Source of the DNA: Legionella impletisoli
Lineage (GTDB): Bacteria; Pseudomonadota; Gammaproteobacteria; Legionellales; Legionellaceae
Assembly: GCF_900639875.1 (NCBI RefSeq)
Contig: NZ_CAAAIA010000006.1
Location: forward strand, 62,001-126,000
Direction of reading: 5' to 3'
Length of the DNA: 64,000 bases
This document shows, piece by piece, positions 46,418 to 56,513 of this stretch. Every line of letters begins with the position of its first letter. Within the stretch, counting starts at the first letter, position 1. The notes below the pieces were generated by a model that ran no database searches, was not told the origin of the DNA, and saw nothing but the letters and a program-made list of their open reading frames with translations. Made by a program: the position numbers and the translations under genes.

Positions 46418-48100
46418 TCACTTTTGTGGAGGTCGGCTGTTATAGCGAGCAACTCGGGCGCCCCATTCCAATAAATGCTTATTGCAATCATCTTTGTTAA
46501 GAATCACTTCGATGAAGCATAAATGCGGCAGTTTTTTTGCTGAATCAATTGCCTTTTTGAGTTCGGTTTCGTTTTTAACAACAAATGATTTAACATTTTC
46601 ATTATCACGAGAGAATACATGCACTAATTCAGCGTAACGCCAATTATTAATCACATTGTATGGTCCATCATGAATTTGTACTTCAATGGTGTAAGAGGCA
46701 TTATTCATTAAAAATAAAATGGGTTTAAAATCATAGCGAATGAGTGTGGATAATTCTTGCGCGGACATTTGGAAAGAGCCGTCACCAATGCAAGCAATTA
46801 CTCTTTTTTTATTGTGTAAAGCGGCTTGCATGCCGAGCAGTGCACCTACAGACCATCCAATAGAGCCATACTGCATTTGAATTTCAAAAGGACACCCCTC
46901 CGGCAATTTAAGCTCCATGCAATTAAACCATGAGTCTCCAGTTTCTGCGAGAACCGCATATTCTTCATTAAGCAAAGATTGAATGTGTGAAAATAAAACT
47001 CGCGTGGTTAAGGGTTGATCCTCTTTTGAGGGAATAGGCCTACAAAAAGTTGGCTCATCCGCTATCCGCTTGTAAGCACTCAACGCGTTGTTATTTGCCT
47101 TAAGTTCTTTTTTCAGCTGACTTAGAAAGTCATTCATGTACACATTCGTATAAACTTGCTGGCCTACCCGAACGGTTCCTTCAGCTATGGAGACTGACTT
47201 TTCCGGGATAATTCCCCACATATGGCCCACGGTTGTATAGTCGTTTTCATTTGGGCCAATTAATAAGTAAGCATCACTAGAGTCCACAACTTCGCCACAA
47301 CCTGGCGAACTAACTGGCCCCCAATAAATACCTATATAGTTTTCATGCTGTTCAGAAATAAATCCTTTCGCATCTGGCATAGCCGCTACCGCGTAACGGG
47401 AGGCTTTGCTGAGCTCACTAATCTTTTCAAGCGCATGGCAAGGGCGTGCTTTACTGCCTACGATGATAAGGGGCTTGGTTGCTTGATTTAGTTTTTCAGC
47501 AGCAGCTTTAACAGCCGCTTTAAGTGAAGAGCTATCACTGATTTTAGCTGCGTTAAAGGCACGTTTGGTTGGTTCAGAAATTAGGTGGTTCGCAATATTG
47601 CATGCTATTTCTAGGTAGACTGGTTTGCTAGTTTCTATAGCGGTGGCTATCGCTAAATCAATTTCAGCGGCTGCACGTTCAGGTTTTCTTATGCATACAG
47701 CATGTGCCGTGACCCGTGCAAACATGTCCCGCACGTACAAATGATCTTCCGTAGCGAGTGTGTGATGCAATACCTCAGCATCTTGTATCGAGTTTGTATT
47801 AGGTCCTCCGGATATCACCAGTATAGGAAGATTTTCTGCATAGGCTCCTGCAACTGCATTAATAGCACTAAGAGCCCCCACGCTGTACGTTACGAATAAC
47901 GCTGAAATTCCATGGATTCTCGCATATCCATCCGCTGCATAACCAGCATTTAACTCGTTGCAGCAATTAATCATTCTTAAAGACTTATTTAATAAAACCT
48001 CATCCAAAAGCACCAGATTATAATCACCAGGAATTGCGAAATAATCATTGATTTCTAACTCTTCTAGTCGTTTTGCTATATAGCGTCCAATGCTAAACAT
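46418..48100 (-). CDS. Thiamine-diphosphate pyruvate (or indolepyruvate) decarboxylase
   Basis: 560 residues closely resembling Zymomonas and plant pyruvate decarboxylase along the whole length. Key residues are D26 (GDYNLVLLD), E49 (CCNELNAGY), and the H112-H113 pair (LHHTLATEDH). The ThDP/Mg motif GDGSFQ...NN and the later glutamate in SYTIEVQIHDGPYN are also intact. The product would be acetaldehyde and CO2 from pyruvate. IpdC-type activity on indolepyruvate is the main alternative, but VTYSVGALSAINAVAGAYAE is strongly Pdc-like. AAGGAG precedes the ATG. No alcohol dehydrogenase is adjacent. It stands alone between hsp20 and enhC. True PDC is rare in bacteria and suggests past transfer. Confidence 0.88.
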   Translation of the reverse strand: MFSIGRYIAKRLEELEINDYFAIPGDYNLVLLDEVLLNKSLRMINCCNELNAGYAADGYARIHGISALFVTYSVGALSAINAVAGAYAENLPILVISGGPNTNSIQDAEVLHHTLATEDHLYVRDMFARVTAHAVCIRKPERAAAEIDLAIATAIETSKPVYLEIACNIANHLISEPTKRAFNAAKISDSSSLKAAVKAAAEKLNQATKPLIIVGSKARPCHALEKISELSKASRYAVAAMPDAKGFISEQHENYIGIYWGPVSSPGCGEVVDSSDAYLLIGPNENDYTTVGHMWGIIPEKSVSIAEGTVRVGQQVYTNVYMNDFLSQLKKELKANNNALSAYKRIADEPTFCRPIPSKEDQPLTTRVLFSHIQSLLNEEYAVLAETGDSWFNCMELKLPEGCPFEIQMQYGSIGWSVGALLGMQAALHNKKRVIACIGDGSFQMSAQELSTLIRYDFKPILFLMNNASYTIEVQIHDGPYNVINNWRYAELVHVFSRDNENVKSFVVKNETELKKAIDSAKKLPHLCFIEVILNKDDCNKHLLEWGARVARYNSRPPQK

Positions 48101-48230
48101 CTTCGCTCCTTATCCTGGCTCATTGCACATCCAATAAACTTCATCTTATGCATTTTAAATCGCTAAAGAAATATCATAAACGCTGATCTACGTTTAAACA
48201 AGAGAACCTCTACATCCTAAAATCTTCCAA

Positions 48231-51200
48231 TCAACTAAAATGCTTTGGAGAAAAATTTTGATGCAATTGATCATAGGCTCTTTTTGCCGGGGTGTAATGA
48301 GGAAAACGCTGTAGTATTTTATTTAATATCATTCTTGATAGCTCCTCATCCCCACGATTCCACTCGTTCATTGCCTCAAAATACATCAATTCAACTGGCT
48401 GACCCGCGATTTCAGAACTTTGATTAACATTCACCGGTTCAATATAGCTTAAGCGCTCTTCTGCTTGTGCATCTAACCATTGCAACACATTGCCCGCTTG
48501 TTTATAACCATTTTTCTGCGCTTTCATTAGTAGTTCCTTCCCTTTTTTGGTTTGTTGCTCACCTAATGCACCATCATAATAGAATGTCGCCAGTTGAAAT
48601 TGTGCGTAGGGATTATTTAATTTCGCCAATTGTTCGTATATTTCAATGGCTTTTTTATTGTCTTTAGTTATTCCTTGTCCATACTGATACATTCTGGCTA
48701 AAGCCAGCATAGCTTTCGTATTACCTTTGTCTGCAGCTTGCTGATAAAAGCGCATTGCAGCTGAAGAATCGAGCGCTTTTGCTACCCCGGTCTCAGACAT
48801 CAACCCTAATTGATACAACGCCTCGCGATTCCCTAAGTCCGCTGCTTTTTGATACCAATGAAGAGCGGTTCGTTCATCTCTTGGACCATTCAACCCGTTA
48901 AAATAAAGCCCAGCCAATTGCACCATCGCTTCAGCATTATTTTTCTCAGCTGCTTTAAGATAAAGCGCTTGAGCTTTATTAAAATCGACTGGAACCCCTT
49001 TTCCTAACTCATAGATCAAACCTAGATTGTAGTACCCTATTGGATTATTTTGATTTGTCGCTTGTTGATAAGATGCTAAAGCCAATTGATAATTATCAAA
49101 CACCGTGTCATGAATAAATCCTAGTGCAACGGCTGCTGGTGAGTAAGTCGTTAAAGCCTGTTTCATTAAATGTGTTGCTTCTTCATAGTTCGGTTTGTTA
49201 TCTACTTTACCTAAGAAATACATTCTACCAAGCAAATATTGTGCAACAGGCTGACCCTGGGTTGACGCTTTGGTATACCATTGTTGTGCTGTTGTCACAT
49301 CAACCTCACCGCCCAAGCCTTCCTCATGCATAAAGGCAAGTTTTAATTGCGCTTCTTTATCTCCTTTTTCTGCAAATTCCTGGTAAATATCACGAGCCTG
49401 TTGCATTTTTTTCGGATCATTTCCTAGTGATAAATAATAATCTGCCATCAATAATCCTGCCGTGCTGTTTCCTAAGGTCCTAGCCGCATTTAATTCATCA
49501 AGAAATGCCTGCCCATCTCGTTCTTTCACCACCGCTAAATTTAAATTACCGTATGAAAATCCTGAATCAGCAGAGTGTTGCAACAATTTTTTGCTGGTAG
49601 CCACATCCTGACTGATGTGTTGGCCTTGATTTAAATAGGTGCCCATAATAAACGACCCAACGGGCGTCATGGTTGTTTTTTGATACCAGTAGATGGCTTC
49701 AGAAGGATTTTTAGCAACGCCAACTCCTCGATCCAGCATCAAACCCACTAATAAAGCAGCTTCTGTATTACCTTCTTCAGCATATTTTTTCGCAACAGCA
49801 TAAGCTTCTTGTTGCTTTTCGGCATTCGTATCCATCGCATTAAAAAAGGCCAGAGGCAAAGAGGCTTCTTTCACGCCTTCTTGAACAGCGCCATGATATA
49901 GTTTCTTAATCGTTTGATTGCGTTTTTTAACCGCAGCCACACTGACATCCGCTTGCTTTTCGCGAACAAGAATCTCAGCTAACCGATATTGCGCAGGTCC
50001 ATAGTCGTTTGATGAAGCAATGTAATACATCGCAACAGATTCAGTTGGATCTCGCTCAATCACTATCTTACCCGTTTCATCATGGAAACCTTGTTCTTTG
50101 ATTCGCGCTAGAGCGTATTGAGCCATAGTATTTCCTTTGAAGGCAGCGTCTTTTAACCAAGATTCTGCTTCCTGATAATTTCGCTCAACCCCTTTTCCCT
50201 CTAAATACATCAGTCCAATATTGTATTCAGCTCGCAAGTCTTTTTGCTCGGCGGCTAATTGATAAAATTCAAGCGCTTTTTGATAATTTTGATTCACCGC
50301 AATACCATGTTCATAGAGCTGACCAAGCTTAAACTGCGCATCAGGAACACCTAATATAGCTTTCCCTAGAATTCGCTCAAAAGGGGTTTTTTCTGAAGAG
50401 GATGGGCTAAATTCTGTCTCAGACATAAATGCCATAAGATCAAAATCTCCGCTAACTCCGGGCTTGGGATAATATCCTATCTCATGAAAACCTACTGTAT
50501 TCAGCGGGCTGTTAGGAATTAAAGGCTCTTCTGGTTCAAATGCTTCCAATTTATCGATAGGATATTGAGGTAAAATCAATTTATCCTTAGCAAGTGGATT
50601 AAGGCTTGAGGCTAATGCATTATAATATTCACTGATTTTAATATCATTGGGGTTCGTTAACACAAATTGGGGCTTATATAATTGTTCTCGGGTCACTTCG
50701 GCTAGTTGTGGCGCGGGGTTATAATTATTGTCTTGTAAGGCTCTTGTATTATTCCAGGGACTTTGAATCCCTTTTAGCGTATACCCGCTGGCAGCAAAGT
50801 CGTTTGACTTATCATTACTTAGCCATCGCGCTACTTCATCTCGTGCTTCAAGGGTTGTTTTCTTCTTGGGCTTTTTGGATTTTTCTTGCCATTCTTTAGC
50901 TAAATTTTCATCCGGCAAAACACCGATTCCATCTTTATACATTTTAGCGAGTTCGCGTTGCGCTTCAACGGCGTTATTTTGAGCCGCTTTTAACATCCAT
51001 AAAAAGCCGCTATTAGGATCATAAAAGGGCCCATCTTTTATTAGATACAATTTCGCCAATGCGATTTGAGCAAAGGCATTGTTTTTTTCAGCAGCTTTGG
51101 TATACCACTCTTTTGCTTTTTCAAGATTACCTAGTTGTTGCTCTAAAGTCCCCATCTGATAAAGCGCTAAAACCGATCCCTGCTTTACAGCCTCTTCAAT

Positions 51201-51839
51201 TAATTTTCGCGCTTCATCCGTATTTTTGGATACCAGTTTACCTTCAGCATATAACTCACCTTGCTTCAAGAGCGCTTGATAATTGCCTTGCTCTGCTGCT
51301 TTATTGAGCCAGATTAAACCGAGTTTACGATTATGTGCGTTTCGGCTATCCAGAAAATATTCCGCAAGTGTATATTGCGCAATGGAATTATTATTTTTAG
51401 CAGCAGCAATGTAGTAGCGCCTAGCCATGCTCGAATTGGGCTTGGTGCCATATCCAAACATATAAGCAGCAGCACAATACATTTGCGCTTTTAAATCATC
51501 TGAATCCGCTGCTTTTTTAAACCAATATAATGCTTTTTCAGGATTATTTTCGGTCAATAATTCATAGTGAGCTAGAATGTTTTGAGCAGGCAAATACCCT
51601 TTTTCAGCAGCAAGAGTCAAATGCTTTAAAGCCAGAGCATTATTTTTTAAAAGACCATAACCATAAAGACGCATACGACCTTTATAGTATTCAATCACCG
51701 GATCGCTTCCAGAATCTTTAGATAGCGCTTCTGCGGCCTTGGCAAAATTACCCTGCCGGTAAGCTTCTACTCCCGTATTTGCATATGCACCTTGCAGTCC
51801 TGCAGCGATTAGACATACCCATGGCATTACCGATTTCAT
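48231..51839 (-). CDS. enhC: Enhanced-entry protein EnhC, giant Sel1-repeat protein
   Basis: I start at ATG 51839, which has AAGGGG at 6 nt and a signal peptide right after (MKSVMPWVCLIAAGLQGAYA); a GTG 24 bp upstream would add a charged leader. The 1202 residues are nearly all Sel1-type repeats, well over twenty. Examples are A-x2-G-x2-YA-x(D/E)G and WYxKAAExGNxxAQ units. One non-repeat segment lies at about 350-480. Length and architecture match Legionella EnhC, a periplasmic protein that promotes host-cell entry and intracellular growth and binds the lytic transglycosylase Slt, limiting peptidoglycan fragments sensed by NOD1 (family knowledge). enhB lies 53 bp upstream. Confidence 0.93.
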   Translation of the reverse strand: MKSVMPWVCLIAAGLQGAYANTGVEAYRQGNFAKAAEALSKDSGSDPVIEYYKGRMRLYGYGLLKNNALALKHLTLAAEKGYLPAQNILAHYELLTENNPEKALYWFKKAADSDDLKAQMYCAAAYMFGYGTKPNSSMARRYYIAAAKNNNSIAQYTLAEYFLDSRNAHNRKLGLIWLNKAAEQGNYQALLKQGELYAEGKLVSKNTDEARKLIEEAVKQGSVLALYQMGTLEQQLGNLEKAKEWYTKAAEKNNAFAQIALAKLYLIKDGPFYDPNSGFLWMLKAAQNNAVEAQRELAKMYKDGIGVLPDENLAKEWQEKSKKPKKKTTLEARDEVARWLSNDKSNDFAASGYTLKGIQSPWNNTRALQDNNYNPAPQLAEVTREQLYKPQFVLTNPNDIKISEYYNALASSLNPLAKDKLILPQYPIDKLEAFEPEEPLIPNSPLNTVGFHEIGYYPKPGVSGDFDLMAFMSETEFSPSSSEKTPFERILGKAILGVPDAQFKLGQLYEHGIAVNQNYQKALEFYQLAAEQKDLRAEYNIGLMYLEGKGVERNYQEAESWLKDAAFKGNTMAQYALARIKEQGFHDETGKIVIERDPTESVAMYYIASSNDYGPAQYRLAEILVREKQADVSVAAVKKRNQTIKKLYHGAVQEGVKEASLPLAFFNAMDTNAEKQQEAYAVAKKYAEEGNTEAALLVGLMLDRGVGVAKNPSEAIYWYQKTTMTPVGSFIMGTYLNQGQHISQDVATSKKLLQHSADSGFSYGNLNLAVVKERDGQAFLDELNAARTLGNSTAGLLMADYYLSLGNDPKKMQQARDIYQEFAEKGDKEAQLKLAFMHEEGLGGEVDVTTAQQWYTKASTQGQPVAQYLLGRMYFLGKVDNKPNYEEATHLMKQALTTYSPAAVALGFIHDTVFDNYQLALASYQQATNQNNPIGYYNLGLIYELGKGVPVDFNKAQALYLKAAEKNNAEAMVQLAGLYFNGLNGPRDERTALHWYQKAADLGNREALYQLGLMSETGVAKALDSSAAMRFYQQAADKGNTKAMLALARMYQYGQGITKDNKKAIEIYEQLAKLNNPYAQFQLATFYYDGALGEQQTKKGKELLMKAQKNGYKQAGNVLQWLDAQAEERLSYIEPVNVNQSSEIAGQPVELMYFEAMNEWNRGDEELSRMILNKILQRFPHYTPAKRAYDQLHQNFSPKHFS

Positions 51840-51892
51840 GTTGTTCCCCTTGTCCTTTGCCACGCTATCTTCCAGTATAAAGGTCGATTATT

Positions 51893-52414
51893 TTATTGTG
51901 GTATAATGCCGTAATGCACGACCTCTCGAACGGCGCCTCCTCTGGTATTACTATTTACAATCCAATGGTTCCCTCGATTATTTAAACCAAATCGAACTCG
52001 AGCGAATTCACAAACTTGTAAATTTTCAGCGCAATCAACAACCTTGCCATATTTTGATTTTTTATCCTCTATCGTACAGACATATTTAATTTCTTTTTCA
52101 CAGGTTGATAAGACCGCCCAACGATTGGGGGATATCTCATGATTAAGATACATGCTATAAGAACTATCACCTTGGCGCATCTGATATAAATTAATGGGCC
52201 TGTTTGATTTGTTTAAAATAAAATAAAGCGAATTTCTTTCCCCTGCCTCTTGAGGAAATAAATTCAGTGTTTTTAGTTCGAACGCGTATCCCACATCAAC
52301 ACACCCTAAAGGATTTCTTCGTTCTTCTTTCTCATCTTCTTTTGCTGTGGCAATTCCTGTTAATGTGAGCATGATTCCAATACCAACCCAGGTCAATAGG
52401 CTATGTCGATTCAT
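51893..52414 (-). CDS. enhB: Enhanced-entry protein EnhB
   Basis: A secreted or periplasmic protein of 173 residues with signal peptide (LLTWVGIGIMLTLTGIATA). The mature part has several cysteines, including CVDVGYAFEL, STCEKEIKYVCTIED and ENLQVCEF, that may form disulfides. It is assigned by position between enhA and enhC plus size; its molecular role is unknown. The ATG shares one base with the enhA stop codon (TAATG), indicating translational coupling. Confidence 0.85.
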   Translation of the reverse strand: MNRHSLLTWVGIGIMLTLTGIATAKEDEKEERRNPLGCVDVGYAFELKTLNLFPQEAGERNSLYFILNKSNRPINLYQMRQGDSSYSMYLNHEISPNRWAVLSTCEKEIKYVCTIEDKKSKYGKVVDCAENLQVCEFARVRFGLNNRGNHWIVNSNTRGGAVREVVHYGIIPQ

Positions 52415-53154
52415 TATTTTTTCTCCCTGGAGGCCAATGGCCTAACAATGACTTTAGTCCCTAAAAAGTTATTGGATTCTTTCGACGTTTCTACAAAATG
52501 ATGATTCAACCATTTTGCATCACGAGTAAACATTCGTACACATCCATGGCTTGCACGATAACCAGGAATATCATCAGAGCCATGCAATGCTAACCCCTTA
52601 TGAAAATACATGCAGTAAGGCATTTTTGCACCACCTCGCCCAAGAGGGAATACACCGGATTTACATTTTTCGTTTTCCATGCTGAACACTCGAAATATTC
52701 CTGTTTTGGTTCTACATGTCGGGCTACTATTATCGGAGCAGCGATCGCTCCCTGAAGAAATTGGGCCCCATTTCACTAAATTTCCTTCTTCATCATAAGC
52801 GCCATATGCCAGTTTGTCCTGATCAACAATAATCAGTTTTGTATTGTCTTCTGGCTTAATTTTTAAAGGAAAAGGAGAAATATCCTTCCAAGTGATGTGT
52901 TTTAAGTCTTTAGGTACAGCAATGACTTTTCCTGCCCAAAGATAATTATAAGTACGATTTAATCGTTGCACTAAATCGCGCTCGCGCTCATCAGGAAACA
53001 TGCGCTCCCAAGATTGACTATGCCCGACACGAACGCATTCATATTGAGGATATTTACATAAAGCTGAGCCATAATAAACAGGCTCATCTTTCCCCATCGC
53101 TAGTGTAGCGAATACGGATAAAACAGCTGCAATCACTACTTGATGTCTATTCAT
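52414..53154 (-). CDS. enhA: Enhanced-entry protein EnhA, L,D-transpeptidase (YkuD) family
   Basis: 246 residues with an N-terminal signal peptide (about 1-21). The YkuD domain covers about 105-240, with H191 (ALHGSDD) and the catalytic SHGCVRM (H203, C205, R207). An N-terminal stretch near 62-90 (NYLWAGKVIAVPKDL) resembles a LysM-like wall-binding region. It probably crosslinks or attaches to periplasmic peptidoglycan. As first gene of enhABC it pairs a wall transpeptidase with EnhC, which modulates a wall lytic enzyme. Confidence 0.92.
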   Translation of the reverse strand: MNRHQVVIAAVLSVFATLAMGKDEPVYYGSALCKYPQYECVRVGHSQSWERMFPDERERDLVQRLNRTYNYLWAGKVIAVPKDLKHITWKDISPFPLKIKPEDNTKLIIVDQDKLAYGAYDEEGNLVKWGPISSGSDRCSDNSSPTCRTKTGIFRVFSMENEKCKSGVFPLGRGGAKMPYCMYFHKGLALHGSDDIPGYRASHGCVRMFTRDAKWLNHHFVETSKESNNFLGTKVIVRPLASREKK

Positions 53155-53401
53155 GATCTTATCCTAATTCATCCTTAAGCGGGCGACTTATCCAATTGCT
53201 TGAAAATTCGCTCCAAATTAACTCACCCTTGACTTCAAACCCCTACAGTTACACTATCCTTTACTGTTATTTTCGACTGAATTAGAAATAAGTTTAGCTG
53301 AAAAAGAAAAAATTATGGATTGATGCTAAATACCTTTTAAGCGTATAGCTCACTTTTCTTATAAAGAAAATAAAAATATTCCATATTGTTCTTATTTTGA
53401 T

Positions 53402-53407
53402 TATAAT
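53402..53407 (+). promoter_or_regulatory. -10 element for the membrane-protein gene
   Basis: A perfect TATAAT lies 30 bp before ATG 53437. The AT-rich sequence before it has no TTGACA-like box. The predicted start point near 53414 suits ATG 53437 better than the GTG at 53425. Confidence 0.45.
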
Positions 53408-53436
53408 GCACGCTAATTGATATCGTGGGTAACGCT

Positions 53437-54525
53437 ATGGCTACTGGAAAACATGCAATAAAAACAATGAACGGTATTGATGATACCAGCGGTTTAAAAC
53501 AATCATTAAAAGCTGGTTTTGTCGGATTAGGTATTTCAGGTTTTGGAGTTGCTCTATTTACTCTAACTTCACTCATAGCCGCTCCTGTCTGGATAACCGT
53601 GCTTAGCACAGCAATTTTTGCAGGTTCTGTCACGTATTTAAGTGCCCTATTATATGGCGTAGTAAATGATTTATTTGCCACAAAATCCAATCTTTCTTAT
53701 TTTTTACTAGGACATCAACCCCAACAACACAGCATGCTTCGAACCAATGATCCAATCGCTCAAGGCATCGGATGGGGGATAGCTGCAACCTTTGGGCCAG
53801 CGCTCATCGCCTCGATTTTGTTTGCTATCAGCGTAGCCATCATGGCTTCTTTTATTCCTGTTGCAACATTTATTTTACCCATCACACTGCTAGCAATGCC
53901 CTTAATCGCGCTCGGTGCTGAGCTATTTGCTAGAAATAAAGCTAAGGAATATTGTGAAAAGGGTTATGGTATAGAGATAGAGGATGAAGATCATAAAAAG
54001 AAGAATGTCTATATTCCACTTGATCATTTGCCTTTAGGAAGTAATGAATATCAAAGAGAGGGCTTAAGGAATGCGACTAAAGAAGAAAAAGCAACTTGGT
54101 TAGCTAATAGCGATCGGAATTTATTTGGATTTACCAAAGTTCCTCTGATTGGCCTAGGCGTTCTCGTTGCTTTGATTACACTAAGCTGTTTGAGTCCCAT
54201 TTTACCTGTCGCTCTTTTTTCACCTCTTGCCGCAATGATTATTCCTGTGGCCCTAGCAGCTTTTACCGTGCTTACTTTAGTCGCAGGCGGTATTTACTTG
54301 CATGTAAATCGTAATAAACAATTACCCAATCAATTGAAGTTAGAATTTGATGATGGCTCTAAGTCATTTGTAGACCATCATGATAGAAAGAAAGGATTAG
54401 TTCAACATACTACAGCCCACCATCCTGAGGAACCAGGGCATTTTCCAAGCCCGATTCATGTTCATGTTTCAGCAGCCTCATTACCTATGTCTGAATCCAA
54501 TCGTGCATTAACCGCCTCTATCTAG
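53437..54525 (+). CDS. Multi-pass membrane protein, candidate Dot/Icm effector
   Basis: I do not recognise a family. The 362 residues have about six hydrophobic helices in three hairpin-like pairs (about 27-73, 105-155, 230-285). A soluble loop lies between the second and third pair (AKEYCEKGYGIEIEDEDHKK onward), and a 70-residue hydrophilic tail follows. Paired re-entrant-type helices with no transporter motif and a polar C-terminal tail ending NRALTASI are common in Legionella type IV effectors that insert in host membranes; the tail has EEP but no strong E-block. Start: ATG 53437 with TGGG upstream; GTG 53425 is possible. It is monocistronic beside the enh locus. The effector role is inference. 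Confidence 0.75.
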   Translation: MATGKHAIKTMNGIDDTSGLKQSLKAGFVGLGISGFGVALFTLTSLIAAPVWITVLSTAIFAGSVTYLSALLYGVVNDLFATKSNLSYFLLGHQPQQHSMLRTNDPIAQGIGWGIAATFGPALIASILFAISVAIMASFIPVATFILPITLLAMPLIALGAELFARNKAKEYCEKGYGIEIEDEDHKKKNVYIPLDHLPLGSNEYQREGLRNATKEEKATWLANSDRNLFGFTKVPLIGLGVLVALITLSCLSPILPVALFSPLAAMIIPVALAAFTVLTLVAGGIYLHVNRNKQLPNQLKLEFDDGSKSFVDHHDRKKGLVQHTTAHHPEEPGHFPSPIHVHVSAASLPMSESNRALTASI

Positions 54526-54558
54526 GAGTTGCTAGTATTCATGGTATTGCTTTAAGAA

Positions 54559-54575
54559 ATCCCTTTGCTAGGGAT
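54559..54575. terminator. Small hairpin at the convergent ends of the membrane-protein gene and uvrC
   Basis: ATCCCT (54559-54564) and AGGGAT (54570-54575) form a 6-bp stem with a 5-nt loop overlapping the uvrC stop. It has no T-run, so termination is uncertain. Confidence 0.3.
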
Positions 54576-56421
54576 GGAAATGTTGATAAATTTGCTCAGC
54601 TAAAAACTGACTAATTCCTTGCACTTTGGCAATTTCATCAACAGGGGCCTTAGCCAAATCTCGAACCCCGCCAAAACGGCGAAGTAAAGCTTGTCGCCGT
54701 TTTGGCCCCACCCCAGGAATCGTTTCCAGTGATGATTCGAGTCCCGCCTTATTTCTTTTTTTACGATGAAATGTGATAGCAAACCGATGCGCTTCATCAC
54801 GAATATGCTGCAATAAGTGAAGTGCTGGTGAGTCTGGTGGAAGCGTCACTTCTTGAAACGCGTCGGCTAAAATTAATTGTTCCCAGCCTGCTTTTCGAGT
54901 GGGACCTTTCGCAACACCCAATAATTGAACGCTAGATATATTTAATTCATTCAATACTTGCCCCGCTATCGCAACTTGTCCTTTTCCTCCATCAATAATC
55001 AATACATCGGGAAGATTTTTATCAATAAGCGCGCGTTTAAATCGTCGGGTTAAAACCTGTTTCATGGCCGCATAATCATCACCTGGCGTAATGCCTTGGA
55101 TATTAAATCGCCGATATTCATTTTTATTAGGCCCTTGCTTATCAAAAACAACACACGAGGCTACGGTGGCTTCACCCTGAGTATGACTAATATCAAAACA
55201 CTCCATCCGTTGGATAGTCTTTTCCCGGTTTAAAAAATGCTGCAATTCGTGATAACGTTTTTCCATCACCGTCTCTGAACTCATTTGATCAGCAATTGCC
55301 ATTTGAAGATTATTGTTTGCAAAATCCAACCATCGAGCTTTAACCCCACGAGGTTTAGTTTGAATGTGACAAGATTTTCCACGTAAAGCCGTTAACATGG
55401 TTTCAAAGGCCGATTTATCAGAAAGCGTATGATTTGTAATGATTGTGGCTGGGATCCGCGCTGGAGTATCCATATAAAAATGATTTACAAAAGCAAAAAA
55501 AACCTCTTCCCATAACTCAGAGGAAGCAGTTTCACCTTGCTGAAAGGATTGTTTTGGCACCGAAGGAAAAAAACTTTGACTCGCCAAAACCTGACCATCT
55601 CGAATGGTTACACATTGAACGCAGGCAAAGCCAGGCCTCACAAAGATGACAATGACGTCTGCATCCCCACGCAGTTGAACCATGCCTTGTTGTTCCTGAA
55701 CCAGCCGTAAGTGTTTGATTTGATCTCGGATCTGAGCAGCCTTCTCAAAATTTAATTGACTTACAGCATCCTGCATCCGAGTTTCGAGTTCATGTAGGAT
55801 ATCTTGAGAACGACCTTGTAAAAATTTTACAGCGTCTTCAACATTTTGACGATATTCTTTCTTAGCAATATAACCGGTACATGGCGCACTACAGCGTTTA
55901 ATTTGATATTGTAAGCAAGGGCGTGAGCGACCACTAAAATAACTGTCGCTGCAATTTCGGATCTTAAATACTTTTTGAATAGTACTTAAGGTTTCTCGCA
56001 CCGCCAGTACGCTTGGATAAGGTCCAAAAAAATCCCCCTTTTTGGGCTTTCTTTTTGTACGCATAATTTCCATACGCGGGTATAGATGATGGCTAGTGAC
56101 GTGAAGATAAGGATAGGTTTTATCATCACGCATCAAAATATTGTATTTAGGTCGCAATGTTTTAATTAAACTGCTTTCTAATAACAAAGCTTCCGTTTCA
56201 CTGCGAGTCACATTCACCTCAATCGCTTTAACTTGCGAAATAAGTGATTGAGTTTTAACCCCCATATTCGTTTTGGTGAAGTAACTGTTAACTCTTTTTT
56301 TTAAGTTAGCGGCTTTTCCTACATATAATACAATGCCATCCTGATCCAGCATGCGGTATACGCCTGGCTCTGTAGTTAAATTTGCGAGATAGGTGGATAT
56401 ATCTTTATCAATAGGGCTCAT
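54568..56421 (-). CDS. uvrC: Excinuclease ABC subunit C
   Basis: Makes both incisions in nucleotide-excision repair. The N-terminal GIY-YIG domain has [22 protein letters not shown] motif follows ([24 protein letters not shown], about 200-225). The RNase-H-like half is central ([20 protein letters not shown]) and the helix-hairpin-helix pair is C-terminal ([21 protein letters not shown]). It has 617 residues. It follows letA, the conserved gacA-uvrC order. Confidence 0.97.
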   Translation of the reverse strand: MSPIDKDISTYLANLTTEPGVYRMLDQDGIVLYVGKAANLKKRVNSYFTKTNMGVKTQSLISQVKAIEVNVTRSETEALLLESSLIKTLRPKYNILMRDDKTYPYLHVTSHHLYPRMEIMRTKRKPKKGDFFGPYPSVLAVRETLSTIQKVFKIRNCSDSYFSGRSRPCLQYQIKRCSAPCTGYIAKKEYRQNVEDAVKFLQGRSQDILHELETRMQDAVSQLNFEKAAQIRDQIKHLRLVQEQQGMVQLRGDADVIVIFVRPGFACVQCVTIRDGQVLASQSFFPSVPKQSFQQGETASSELWEEVFFAFVNHFYMDTPARIPATIITNHTLSDKSAFETMLTALRGKSCHIQTKPRGVKARWLDFANNNLQMAIADQMSSETVMEKRYHELQHFLNREKTIQRMECFDISHTQGEATVASCVVFDKQGPNKNEYRRFNIQGITPGDDYAAMKQVLTRRFKRALIDKNLPDVLIIDGGKGQVAIAGQVLNELNISSVQLLGVAKGPTRKAGWEQLILADAFQEVTLPPDSPALHLLQHIRDEAHRFAITFHRKKRNKAGLESSLETIPGVGPKRRQALLRRFGGVRDLAKAPVDEIAKVQGISQFLAEQIYQHFHP

Positions 56422-56513
56422 TAATTAATTATACTACAAACGTTTCACAGCAAACATAGCACAAAAATTATTCTACATGGGGATATTTTTTCATGAAACT
56501 CTATGTGCTGAAA

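Noticed and set aside
53361..53375. ATAAAGAAAATAAAA as a possible CpxR-type (GTAAA-N5-GTAAA) site before the candidate effector
   Set aside because: Both half sites miss the G and the region is generally A-rich, so chance is likely.
53337..53690. Minus-strand frame of 117 codons across the start of the membrane-protein gene
   Set aside because: Antisense overlap with a coherent membrane protein and a perfect -10 box; no homology recognised.
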